Shown: positions 50,568 to 64,000 of the stretch, in pieces
Layout: the number at the start of each line of letters is the position of its first letter
Numbering within the stretch: position 1 is the first letter of the stretch
From: Cacajao melanocephalus
Taxonomy: Eukaryota > Chordata > Mammalia > Primates > Pitheciidae
Assembly: GCA_963573385.1 (NCBI GenBank)
Contig: CAUYLG010051076.1
Coordinates: 17,503 to 81,502, forward strand
Reading direction: 5' to 3'
DNA length: 64,000 bases
Made by a program: the position numbers and the translations under genes
The notes under the pieces: generated by a model
Told to the model about the DNA's origin: nothing
The model's input: only the letters and a program-made list of their open reading frames with translations
The model's database searches: none

Positions 50568-50596
<29 letters not shown>
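50568..50596. repeat. (TTTA)n tetranucleotide repeat
   Basis: About six TTTA units grown in the A tail of the first Alu of the nest. Confidence 0.93.
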
Positions 50597-53683
<3,087 letters not shown>

Positions 53684-53693
53684 AAAATTTTAG

Positions 53694-53851
53694 GCCAGCC
53701 ACGGTGGCTCATGCCTGTAATCCCAGCACTTTGGGAGCCTAAGCAGGAGGTTTGTTTGAGCTCAGGAGTTGGAGGTCACAGTGAGCTATGATTGTGCCAC
53801 TGCACTCCAGCCTAGGCAACAGAGTGAGACCCTGATTCAAATAAAAAAAAT
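53694..53851 (+). mobile_element. FLAM (free left Alu monomer)
   Basis: A single Alu left-arm-like monomer of about 150 bases: 'CACGGTGGCTCATGCCTGTA', then 'GAGTTGGAGGTCACAGTGAG' and 'CTATGATTGTGCCACTGCAC', followed directly by an A-rich tail. The GTCACAGTGAGCTATGAT block is typical of monomers derived from 7SL RNA. AAAATTTTAG at 53684-53693 and AAAGTTTTAG at 53852-53861 are a TSD with one change. Confidence 0.85.
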
Positions 53852-53861
53852 AAAGTTTTAG

Positions 53862-54580
53862 TATGGGTAGTTACAAATATTATTATTACTCAAGTGAGAA
53901 GCTTAGGCAGCATTCCCAACTCCTCTCCTTATACACTGTTCAATCTGGTTGTTTGCCAAGTCCTATCCGTCTGATCTCATAAGTATTTCCTAATAATTGC
54001 CCTATTACCAACTGTACTGTCATGGTTTCTGCTACTGCCATAGGCTTTCATCACTGTTTACTTGGATTTGTAAGATAAACCACTTTGTACTCATTGTCTT
54101 CTGACTTATCCCCCTGTATTTCTTTTTGCACATTACTGAAAAAGAGAATATTTCAAAAATGCAAATCTAATAATATCATAACATATATTAGAATACTTCA
54201 TGGTTTTCTTTAACTTCTGGCTTAAAGTTTAAAGTCATAAAATTTTATACAAGACTTCTCCTTTTCTCTCCTGCATTACTCTTGTGGGTACCCTATGGGT
54301 CAGTCAGGCTGAAATGTGTTGTTTTCCACACTTACCATGCCTAGAATTCATCCCTGCTGACCTCTTTCCTCTTATGCTTTTTCTGCACACTGCCACCCCC
54401 ACTGACACAAATATCTCTCCAGCTTTTACTTGTCCTGTTCATTCAACTAAAATGAAAATTCCTCTGGGAAATCTTTCCTTGCCCACCATAATGAATTTTG
54501 TATGCCTTCCTTGTGTCTCAATGACCCAAGCTCATGCTTCTTTGTAAGCATATGGACTCTATTTTAATGTTAGTTTTCGA
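53862..54580. other. Unique sequence
   Basis: An 87-codon plus frame at 54284-54547 is rich in Pro, Cys and Leu. It has no recognised domain. Confidence 0.4.
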
Positions 54581-54592
54581 GAATAACTTTAT

Positions 54593-54761
54593 TTTTATTG
54601 TATCAATTTTTTTATTGAGGCAGGATCTTGTTCTGGCCACTGGAGTGCAGTGGCCAGAATATGGCTCATTGCAGTCTCAACCTCATGAGCTTAAGCAATC
54701 CACCTGCTGTGGCCTCCTAAAATGCTGGAATTACAGGTCTAAGCCACTGTATCTGGCTTGG
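54593..54761 (-). mobile_element. Alu monomer (FLAM-type), perfect 12-bp TSD
   Basis: Reverse complement of a single Alu-like arm ('GAGGCAGGATCTTGTTCTGG' to 'CTAAGCCACTGTATCTGGCT') with a degenerate T-rich tail at 54593-54618. GAATAACTTTAT flanks it exactly at 54581-54592 and 54762-54773. A local GGCCACTGGAGTGCAGTGGCC palindrome arose within it by substitution. Confidence 0.88.
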
Positions 54762-54773
54762 GAATAACTTTAT

Positions 54774-55569
54774 CATTGGAGTGTAATTTCCTCCAGGCAG
54801 TGACTGTATCTTCTTTACTTTCAGATCCCTAGCAGAGTGCCAGGCGACACAATAAACAAGGTATAAAAGTTTGTGGAAGGATGAATGTCTAAAGTTTAAG
54901 TGCTACTAATTCATATTTTGAAACAACCAAAGACTAACATTAAGAAAATGAGTCTCAAATCATAGAATTTCAGGCTGTGGCCAACTGATAAATGGGATAT
55001 GTGTATATGGGTGTGTATGTGTGCTGTACTGTGTCAGTGTGTGTGTTAAGGGGATCCAGTAAGAATGTGGGGAGGTAGGAGTGCAGATGATAGGAATATC
55101 TCAAAACATTTAAAATAATCTTATGTAGTTGGCTATTCTATTAGCTAAGAATATGAATGTTGTTAGTCACAGTGACTTGAGAACATAAGGATTTATTTTT
55201 ATCCTGTAATGAGAAGTGTAGAGGTAGGTAGTTACTTGTTCATAGCTTAAAAATATCAGCGCAGAAGTTCCTGTTATTCTGTTTACCTTTTCTTAAAGCT
55301 CCACAATGGCTGCCAGAATTCTAGTCATCGGGACCACATTCCAGGCAAAAAGCCTCAGAAAACATGAGAAGGCAGAAAGGAGAATGCCAAGGGAAAATGC
55401 AGGTGAAGACCTACTCTGTCACGTTCAGGAACTGTGCAGTACACTGGCCAAATCTGAGGTGGTTATGATATTGATTAAAGAACTGTTTCATTATTCTTCT
55501 CCTTATTAAGCTTACAGACTTACAGATGATGAATGTATTGATCCCTTTGGAAGATCAGCAAATATAAAG
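54774..55569. other. Unique sequence
   Basis: A 67-codon plus frame at 55306-55509 begins at a good start context (ACAATGGCTG) but matches no family I know. TG-rich short runs lie at 55010-55050. Confidence 0.4.
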
Positions 55570-55586
55570 CAAATAAGTTATATTCT

Positions 55587-55880
55587 TCTTCTTTTTTTTG
55601 AGACAGAGTTTTACTCTTGTTGCTCAGGCTGGAGTGCAATGGTGCGATATCAGCTCACTGCAATCTCTGCCTCCTGAGTTCAAGGATTCTCCTGCCTCAA
55701 CCTCCTGAGTAGCTGTGATTACAGGCACCCACCACCACACCTCACTAAGTTTTGTATTTTTAGTAGAGATGGGGTTTACCATGTTGGTTAGGCTGGTTTT
55801 AACTCCTGACCTCAGCTAATCCATCTCCCTCAGCATCCCTAAGTGCTAGGATTTCAGGTGTGAGCCATGTACCCAGCTAC
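55587..55880 (-). mobile_element. Full-length Alu with 16-bp TSD
   Basis: A T-rich tail at 55587-55599 precedes a complete reverse-complement Alu. AAATAAGTTATATTCT is perfect at 55571-55586 and 55881-55896. Confidence 0.97.
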
Positions 55881-55896
55881 AAATAAGTTATATTCT

Positions 55897-57189
55897 AAAT
55901 TAAAAGATTTGATTTAACCTAATGATCCATTTAATTGTGTATAATTTCATTCTTCCTACTCAATCCCATTAACAAAACCCTCATCTTGTCAGCATTATTT
56001 ATCCAAATTTATTGATTAAGTATTTACTCTGTGCCAAGCACTGTGCTTATCTCTGGGCACACAGAATATAAGAACAGAAGAACCTTCTTGTCCTCTAGAA
56101 GCTCATTAAGTAGTATAGGAAGCAAAGATCCCAACAGGTAGTTCTTATAGTAGGTGATACATTCTATGAGCAAGGCAGGCCTTCAGAGCTTTGAACAGGT
56201 AGCATGTGGATCCACTCCAGATTCAGGAGAGAAAGACAAAACCCAAAGCCTCTAGAAGGAGCTGACAGCTCATCTATTTTTATAAAGGAAGATAAGGAGT
56301 TGAGAGAATGACAGTAGTTCCAAGCAGATTAAAAATCAAATCAGAAGGCTAAAGTTAGTTTCAGGAGGCTCAAATAGAGGAAGATATGAGTATATGGCTA
56401 AACTCAAAGATTAGTAAGACCTGGATATATTTTCAAGAGTTATGTTTATATCCTTGTATGAATTAATAAATTCTGAAATATTATTCTTGTATTACACTTT
56501 CCATTTCAAGCTGTTAATTCTTATAGCACAGAACCACAAAGCTACATCATGATAAGAATGCTGGGTGATCACCATGGCTTACTCACCACTCAGTGACTGT
56601 TATCTGAACACCATAAGGAACATATAGAAGTGTGATGAGGTTGGGCTGAAATATGTACTTGAGACATCTGAGGAACATCTGAAAGGAAATAGAAAGTAGG
56701 CAATGTGGTAACCATCCTGGAGCTTAAAAGTAACATCTGGGATAAAAATATAGATAAAAAATTCCTTCACTCATTCCACAAATATATACTGATCACATAA
56801 TATGTGCTAGATGCTAAAAATACAATGAGGAATAAGAAAAATTCCCTACCCTTAACATGTTTACATTTTAATGACAGAGATAGAGAAGAAAGGTTTTAAC
56901 CTGCCTGTAGTGGGCATTTACAACTAGGAGGTTAGATGAGAACTGCAGAGAAAGTATTTAAAGTGAGAAGAGGTGGTTCATAAAATCTGAAGCATATTAA
57001 GTTAAAAAAAAAGAGGGGTGGTAGAGAAAGGAGCATCTGGAGAAACAGAAGGAAAATCAGAAAAGAACTGTAGCACAGAAAGCAAGCAGGGTGAGAGTCA
57101 AAAGTCTTGAAGGCCAAAGTTGGGTTCAGGAGGCTGAAGACTGGAAGGTGTCCAATGGGTTTTAAGCACAAAACTGGGTGACCACTTTG
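55897..57189. other. Ancient repeat fragments and unique sequence
   Basis: Two pieces, 56000-56420 ('GTATTTACTCTGTGCCAAGC') and 56770-57189 ('CACAAATATATACTGATCAC', 'GGTGTCCAATGGGTTTTAAG'), resemble the same ancient mammalian-wide repeat in sense orientation. The second is cut off by the L1 junction at 57190. The unique part between them contains no gene I recognise. Confidence 0.45.
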
Positions 57190-58141
57190 GCAGATACCAA
57201 ACTAGCTGCAGGATTTTTTTCTTCATACCCCAGTGGCACCTGGAATGCCAGGAAGACAGAACCATTTACTATCCTGAAAAGGAGGCGGAAGCCAGGAAGC
57301 CAAGTGGTCTAGCTCAGGGGCTCTCACCCCCACAGAGCCCAGCAAGCTAAGATCCACCGGCTTGAAATTCTCACTGCCAGCACAGCAGTCTGAAGTGGAC
57401 CTGGGATGCTCGAGCTTGGTGAGGGGAGGGGTGTCTGCCATTACTGAGTCCTGAGTAGGTGTAAACAAAGTGCAAACAAAGCTGCTAAGAGATTCGAACT
57501 AGGTGGACACCACTGCAGCTCAGCAAAGCCACTGTAGCCAGATTGCCTCTCTAGATTCCTCCTATCTGGGCAGGGCATCACTACAAGAAAGGCAACAGCT
57601 TCAATCAGCAGCTTATAGATCAAACTCCCATCTCCCTGGGACAGAGCACCTCGGGGAAGGGGTGGCTGTGGGCCCAGCTTCAGCAGACTTAACCGTTCCT
57701 GCCAGCTGGCTTTGAAGAGGGCAGCGAATCTTCCAGCACAACGCTTGAGCTCTGCTAAGGGACAGACTGCCTCCTCAAGTGGGCCCCTGACCCCTGTGCC
57801 TCCTGACTGGGAGACACCTCCCAGCAGTGGTCGACAGACACCTCATACAGGAAAGCTCTGGCTGGCATCTGGCAGGTTCCCCTCTGGGACAAAGCTTCCA
57901 GAGGAAGGAATAGGCAGCAATCTTTGCTGTTCTGCAGCCTCTGCTGGTGATACAAGCAAACAGGGTCTGGAGCAGACCTCCAGCAAACTCCAGCAGACCT
58001 GCAGCAGAGGTGCCTGGCTGTTAGAAGGAAAACTAACAAACAGAAAGGAATAACATCAACATCAACCTAAAGGATGTCAACACAGAGACTCCATCTGAAG
58101 CTCATCAACATCAAAGACCAAAGGTAGATAAATCTACGAAG

Positions 58142-59167
58142 GTGGGGAGAAAACCAGTGCAAAAAGGCTGAAAATTCCAAAAATCAGAATGCCTCTTCTC
58201 CTCCAAAGGAACACAACTCCTCATCAGCAAGGGAGCAAAACTGGACAGAGAATGAGTTTGATGAACTGACAGAAGTAGGCTTCAGAAGGTGGGTAATAAC
58301 AAACTCTTCCAAGCTAAAGGAGCATGTTCTAACCCAATGCAAGGAAGCTAAGAACCTTGAAAAAAGGCTAGAGGAATTGGTAACTAGAATAACCAGTTTA
58401 GAGAAGAACATAAATAACCTGATGGAGCTGGAAAACACAGCACGAGAACTTCGTGAAGCATATCCAAGAATCAATAGCCTAATTGATCAAGCGGAAGTAA
58501 GGATATCAGTGATTGAAGATCAACTTAATGAAATAAAGTGTGAAGACAAGATTAGAGAAAAAAAGAATGAAAACAAATGAACAAAGCCTCCAAGAAATAT
58601 GGGCTATGTGAAAAGACCAAACCTACATTTGATTGGTGTATCTGAAAGTGACGAGGAGAATGAAACCAAGCTGGAAAACACACTTCAGGATATCATCCAG
58701 AAGAACTTTCCCAACCTCGCAAGACAGGCTGACATTCAAATTCAGGAAATATAGAGAACACCACAAAGATACTCCTCAAGAAGAGGAACATCAAGTCACA
58801 TAATCATCGGATTTACCAAGGTTGAAATGAAGCAAAAAATATTAAGGGCATCCAGAGAGAAAGGTCAGGTTGCCCACAAAGAAAAGCCCACCAGACTAAC
58901 AACGGATCTCTCTGCAGAAACCCTACAAGCCAGAAGAGAGTGGGGGCCAATATTCAACATTCTTAAAGAAAGGATTTTCAACCCAGAATTTCATATCCAG
59001 CCAAACTAAGCTTCATAAGGGAAGGAGAAATAAAATCCTTTACAGACAAGCAAATGCTGAGTGATTTTGTCACCACCAGGCCTGCCTTATAAGAGCTCCT
59101 GAAGGAAGCACTAAATATGGAAGGGAACAACAGGTACCAGCCACTGCAAAAATATACCAAATTGTAA
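58142..59167 (+). pseudogene. L1 ORF1 remnant
   Basis: Total length, about 1.03 kb, is normal for ORF1 (338 codons). The start codon has changed from ATG to GTG at 58142-58144. The coiled-coil part is clear at 58377-58580 (residues LEKNINNLMELENTARELRE). A frameshift near 58570 and a TAG at about 58753 break the RNA-binding half, and the ancestral TAA is at 59165-59167. No functional protein is expected. Confidence 0.9.
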
Positions 59168-59231
59168 AGATGAAACTTTTCTATGAAGAAACTGCATCAA
59201 CTAAAGGGAAAAAGAACCAGCTAGCATCATA

Positions 59232-62200
59232 ATGATAGGATCAAATTAACACATAACAATATTAACCTTAAATGTAAATTGGCTAAATGCCCCAATTAAA
59301 ATATGCAGTCTGGCAAATTGGATAAAGAGTCAAGACCCATTGGTGTGCTATATTCAAGAGACCCATCGCATGTACAAAGACACACATAGGCTCAAAATAA
59401 ATAGATTGAAGAATATTTACCAAGCAAATAGAAAGAAAAAAAAAAGCAGGGGTTACAATCCTAGTCTATGATAAAACCGACTTTAAACCAACAAAATCAA
59501 AAGACACAAAGAAGGGCATTACATAATGGTAAACAGATCAATGCAACAAGAAGAGCTAACTATCCTAAAAATATATGCATCCAATACAGGAGCACCCAGA
59601 TTCATAAAGCAAGTTCTTAGAGATCTACAAAAAGACTTAGACTCCCAAACAATAATAGTGGGAGACTTTAAAACCTCACTGTCAATATTAGACATATCAA
59701 TGAGATAGAAAATTAGCAAGGATATTCAGTTCTTGAACTTGGCTCTGGACCAAGTGAACCTAATAGACATCTACAGAACTGATCACCCCAAATTGACAGA
59801 ATATACATTCTTCTCAGGACCACATCACACTTATTCTAAAATTGACCACATAATTGAAAGTAAAACATCCCTCAGCAAATGGAAAAGAATGGAAATCATA
59901 AGAAACAGTCTCTGAGACCACAGTGCAATCAAATTAGAACTCAGGATTAAGAAACTCACTCAGAACCACACAACTACATGGAAACTGAACAACCTACTCC
60001 TGAATGACTACTGGGTAAATAACAAAATTAAGGCAGAAATAAATAAATTATTTGAAACCAATGAGAACAAAGACACAACATCCAAGATTCTCTGGGACTC
60101 AGCCAAAGCAGGGTTTAGAGGAAACTTATAGCACTAAATGCTTACAAGAGAAAGCAGGAAAAATGTAAAATCAACACCCTAACATTACAATTAAAAGAAT
60201 TAGAGACGAAAGAGCAAACAAATTCAAAAGCTAACATAAAACAAGAAATAACTAAGATCAGAGTAGATCTGAAGGAGACAGAGACATGAAAGACCCTTTA
60301 AAAAAATCAGTGAATCCAGGAGCTGGTTTTTGAAAAGATTCACAAAATAGACAGAATGTTAGCCAGATTAATAAAAAAGAAAAGAGAGAAGAGTCAAATA
60401 GACACAGTAAAAATGATAAAGGGATATTACTGCTGATCCCATAGAAATACAAACTACCATCAGAGAATACTACAAACACCTCTACACAAATACACTAGAA
60501 AATATAGAAGATATGGATCAATTCCTGGACACATACACCATCCCCAGACTAAACCGTAAAGTAGTAGTTAATTCCCTGAATAGACCAATAACAGGTTCTG
60601 AAATGGAGGCAGTAATAAATAACCTACCAACCAAAAAAAGTCCAGGACCAATGGATTCACAGCCGAATTCTACCAGAGGTACAAAGAGGAGCTGGTACTA
60701 TTTCTTCTGAAACTATTCCAAACAGTAGAAAAAGAGGGACTCCTCCCTAACTCATTTTATAAGCCAGCATCAGCCTGATACCAAAACCTGGCAGAGACAC
60801 AACTAAAAAAGAAAATTTCAGACCAATATCCCTGATGAACATTAATGTGAAAATCCTCAATAAAATACTGGTAAACCAAATCCAGCAGCACACCAAAAAG
60901 CTTATCTACTATGATCAAGTTGGCTTCATCCCTGGGATACAAGGCTGGTTTAACATACTCAGATCAATAAATGTACTCCATCATATAAACAGAACCAATG
61001 ACCAAAACCACATGATTTTCTCAGTAGATGCAGAAAGGCCTTCAATAAAATCCAACACTTCTTCATGCTAAAAATGCTCAAGAAACTAGGTATTGATGGA
61101 ATATATCTCAAAATAATAAGAGCTATTTATGACAAACCCACAGCCAATACCATACTGAATGGGCAAAAGCTGGAAGTATTCTCTTTGAAAACTGGCACAA
61201 CACAAGAATGCCTTCTCTCACCACTCCTATTCAACATAGTATTGGAAGTTCTGGCCAGGGCCATCAGGGAAGAGAAAGAAACAAAGCATACTCAAATAGA
61301 AGAAGAAGAAGTCAAATTGTCTCTGTTTGCAGATAACGTGGTTATATATTTAGAAGACCCCATCATCTCAGCCCCAAAATCACAAGCATTCCTATACACC
61401 AATAATAGACAAACAAAGAGCCAAATCATGAGGGAACTCCCATTCACAACTGCTACAAAGAGAATAAAATACCTAGGAATAAAAGTTACAAGGGATGTGA
61501 AAGATCTCTTCAGGGAGAACTACAAACCACTGCTCAAGGAAGTAAGAGAGGACACAAACAAATGGGAAAACATTCCATGCTTATAGATAGGAAGAATCAA
61601 TGCCATGAAAATGGCCATATTGCCCAAAATGATTTGTAGATTAAATGCTATCTCCATTAAGCTGCTATTGACTTTCTTCACAGAATTAGAAAAAAAAACG
61701 TTAAATTTCATATGGAACCAAAAAAGAGCCCATATAGCCAAGGCAATCCTAAGCAAAAAGAATAAAGCTGGAGGCATCATCCTACCTGACTTCAAACTAT
61801 ACTACAAGACTACAGTAACCAAAACAGCATAGTACTGGTATCAAAACAGGTATACAGATCCATGGAACAGAACAGAGGCCTCAGAAATAATGCCACACAT
61901 CTGCAACTATCTGATATTTGACAAACCGGACAAAAACAAACGATGGAGAAAGGATTCCCTATTTAATAAGTGGTGTTGGGATAACTGGCTAGCCATATGC
62001 AGAAAACTGAAACTGGACCCCTTTCTTACACCTTATACAAAAATTAATTCAAGATGGATTAAAGACTTAAACATAAGAACTAAGCCCATAAAAATCCTAG
62101 AAGAAAACCTAGGCAATACCATTCAGGACACAGTCATGTTTTACTTCATGAGTAAAACAGCAAAAGCAATGGCAACAAAAGCTAAAATTGACAAATGTGA

Positions 62201-62870
62201 CCTAATTAAACTAAAGAGCTTCTGCACAACAAAAGAAACTATCATCAGAGTGAATAGGCAACTTACAGAATGGGAGAAAATTTTTGCAATCTCTCCATCT
62301 GACAAAGGGCCAATATCCAGAGTATACAAGGAACTTAAACAAATTTACATTAAAAAACAACCCCATTCAAAATTGGGCAAAGGATATGAACAGACACTTC
62401 TCAAAATAAGACATTTATGTGACCAAGAAACATACAAATAAAAGCTTATCATCACTGGTTATTAGAGAAATGCAAATCAAAACTGCAATGAGATACTGTC
62501 TTACTCCAGTTAGAATGGCAATCATTAAAAAGTTAGGAAACAACAGATGCTGGAGAGGATGTGGAGAAATAGGAATGCTTTTACACTGTTGGTGGGATTG
62601 TAAATTAGTTCAACCATTGTGGAAGACAGTGTGGCGATTCCTCAAGGATCTATAGTTAGAGATACCATTTGACTCAGCAATCCCATTACTGCATATATAC
62701 CCAAAGGATTATAAATCTTTTTAATAGAATGGAATACCATGCAGCCATAAAGAAGGATGAGTTCATGTCCTTTGCAGGGACATGGATGAAGCTAGAAACC
62801 ATCATTCTCAGCAAATTCACACAAGAACAAAACCAAACACTGCATGTTCTCACCTATAAGTGGGAGTTGA
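59232..62870 (+). pseudogene. L1 ORF2 remnant (endonuclease/reverse transcriptase)
   Basis: The ancestral ATG at 59232-59234 is followed by TAA at codon 6. Open pieces survive at 59526-59708 (endonuclease), 61065-61586 (reverse-transcriptase core, 173 codons) and 61890-62441 (183 codons toward the C-terminus). The catalytic tetrad FADD reads FADN at 61326-61337, so the second aspartate is lost. The ancestral stop TGA is at 62868-62870. The remains are about 3.6 kb against the usual 3.8 kb. Confidence 0.92.
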
Positions 62871-63000
62871 ACATGAGAACACATGAACACAAGGAGGGGA
62901 ACATCACACACCAGGGTCTGTTGGCGGGGAGCTTAGGACAGGAATAGCATTGGGAGAAATACCTAATGTGAATGATGGGTTGACAGGTGCGGCAAACTAG

Positions 63001-63960
63001 CACTGAGGGAAGGTTGATTAAGAGAATAAGGGGGCAAGGGAGGTGAGGGTCCTAGTAAAAAGTAACTTAAGTCAGAGCTTTCCAAAACTTTCCTCCTGAA
63101 AAACTCATAATGTCTTTTGTAGTTTTAGCACACTGAAGTGCTGAGATAAAGCTCCTTTTAGCCCTCTAAGGACTGAGCATGGCAAAAGGAGCCAGAACTC
63201 TCAGGCTAGTTCTCTTCACTGGCATAAGTAGCCTTGAGTATTTAAAATATTAAAATAAATTGTTAAAATTAATTTAAAAATTTTTTTCTTTCATGCTATG
63301 CAAATGATTCAAAATCACTGGTTTAAGTGATTTATGAGGTCTATTTAGGTTAGGGATGGCAGAGATGCATCAGGGAAGCTTAAATGTTGAAGAAATAATT
63401 GTTTCCATAAGGCAGAAACACTGGTGTAGGCAATGGCAGAGTTATATGGAAAGGGTGCTGTGGCCAAAGAGAACAATAAGAAAAATAAAGATGTCTGAGA
63501 TTTTGCCATTCCAGAAAATTAAAAGGGCTTGGTTGTAGCCTCAGGTGTAATTAGCTGGAATGGAGTAGAGAAGTGGAACAAGGAATTGGAAGTAGGGTTT
63601 GGGTTAGATTTTCCCCAGAGACATTTAAGATTGCCAGTAACAATGACAATCAAGATTGTCAGGACCTCTCTGTTTTTCCTCTTGTCATTTTTCTCCCACT
63701 ATTCTGATGATAATTTAATTAGGGATTTTAAGGATGCACATGGTCTGAAACTGGAAGATTATCCAATAATGAGACAGCTCTAGGGATCAAAGCTAATCTT
63801 TTTCATTTGAGCAAGTGGCTCCATGGCTATAAACAAGTTTGAAGATCATGTATCCTAGAAATAGATAAACAAAATATCCTTCAGGGAACTCTACATAAAT
63901 TCTAGTTCTTGCAATTGAGTTTTAAGCTGTTATAAACATTTTTTTGCTAGAGCAAAAATG
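63001..63960. other. Unique or ancient-repeat sequence
   Basis: No gene is recognised. Overlapping plus frames of 60 and 84 codons at 63356-63538 and 63529-63783 lie in a purine-rich part that may belong to the same ancient repeat seen before the L1. A T run sits at about 63282. Confidence 0.4.
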
Positions 63961-63962
63961 AG

Positions 63963-64000
63963 CAGAAAGCAGAAACTGGACCCCTTCCTGACACCTTACA
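63963..64000 (+). mobile_element. Start of another L1 ORF2 fragment, cut by window edge
   Basis: 'GCAGAAAGCAGAAACTGGAC' and 'CCCTTCCTGACACCTTACA' match L1 ORF2 about 1.5 kb before the L1 3' end. The same stretch is present at 61998-62036 in the element upstream. It is a 5'-truncated copy continuing past the right edge. Confidence 0.85.

Larger units (their letters stand above)
57190..63000 (+). mobile_element. Long L1PA element (about L1PA6-8 grade)
   Basis: It has about 950 bases of 5' UTR, ORF1, ORF2 and part of the 3' UTR in one direction. The first part of the 5' UTR is missing, as is the terminal 3' UTR with its A tail (sequence ends near 'GACAGGTGCGGCAAACTAGC'). A deletion of about 130 bases near 62728 removed ORF2 codons, and one of about 75 bases near 61378 removed more. 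With neither end intact no TSD can be read. The 5' UTR sequence is like that of L1PA6-8, younger than the element at 28.5 kb. Confidence 0.95.

Noticed and set aside
55306..55509. 67-codon frame starting in good context
   Set aside because: No motif, no promoter and no splice signals; length is within chance.
61890..62441. 183-codon open frame, the longest in the window
   Set aside because: It is the C-terminal part of an L1 ORF2 remnant with stops and frameshifts on either side.

Overview
The window looks like primate, most likely human, nuclear DNA. It is AT-rich and packed with L1 (primate L1PA/L1PB and older L1M), Alu and FLAM elements, MaLR and ERV1-type LTRs, a Tigger-like DNA transposon, MIR-type ancient repeats and microsatellites. 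Nothing suggests bacterial, plasmid or phage DNA. I found no intact protein-coding gene. Every long reading frame I could interpret is an L1 ORF1/ORF2 remnant, an Alu translation or chance, so the segment is intergenic or deep-intronic.

Layout. 1-9.2 kb: an Alu, an orphan L1 5' UTR, a truncated L1PA 3' end with a target-site duplication (TSD), an Alu with a perfect 16-bp TSD, and a run of old L1 pieces. 9.2-13.7 kb: an old L1M interrupted by a 105-bp Alu stub, a solo ERV1-type LTR with visible TATA and poly(A) signals, and a 2-kb GC-rich block that is probably another large LTR. 13.7-28.4 kb: mostly unique AT-rich sequence holding a THE1/MST LTR, palindromic TA microsatellites, a Tigger-like element swollen by a microsatellite, an internal L1 ORF2 piece and an MLT1-like LTR. 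28.5-36.3 kb: a nearly full-length decayed L1 (L1PB/old L1PA grade) carrying an Alu. 36.3-40.5 kb: largely unique, with a 71-nt hairpin and a TATA/splice-site arrangement that could mark a small transcript. 40.6-43.5 kb: two L1 3' ends, one split by an EIF2S2 processed pseudogene bounded by an 11-bp TSD. 43.5-57.2 kb: unique sequence with MIRs, two minus-strand L1 3' ends, a nest of three Alus, two FLAM-type monomers and an Alu. 57.2-63.0 kb: a long L1PA6-8-grade element with dead ORFs. The right edge enters another L1.

No genes act together here. The content is retrotransposition history, readable through nested insertions and TSDs. Most L1s lie on the plus strand and most Alus on the minus strand. 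I see no undescribed biological system. The items most worth checking are the possible two-exon transcript at 37.6-40.4 kb, the hairpin at 36.6 kb, the GC-rich block at 10.3-12.3 kb and an unidentified protein-like stretch at 16.5-16.9 kb. Repeat families are assigned from remembered consensus sequences, not from a search.
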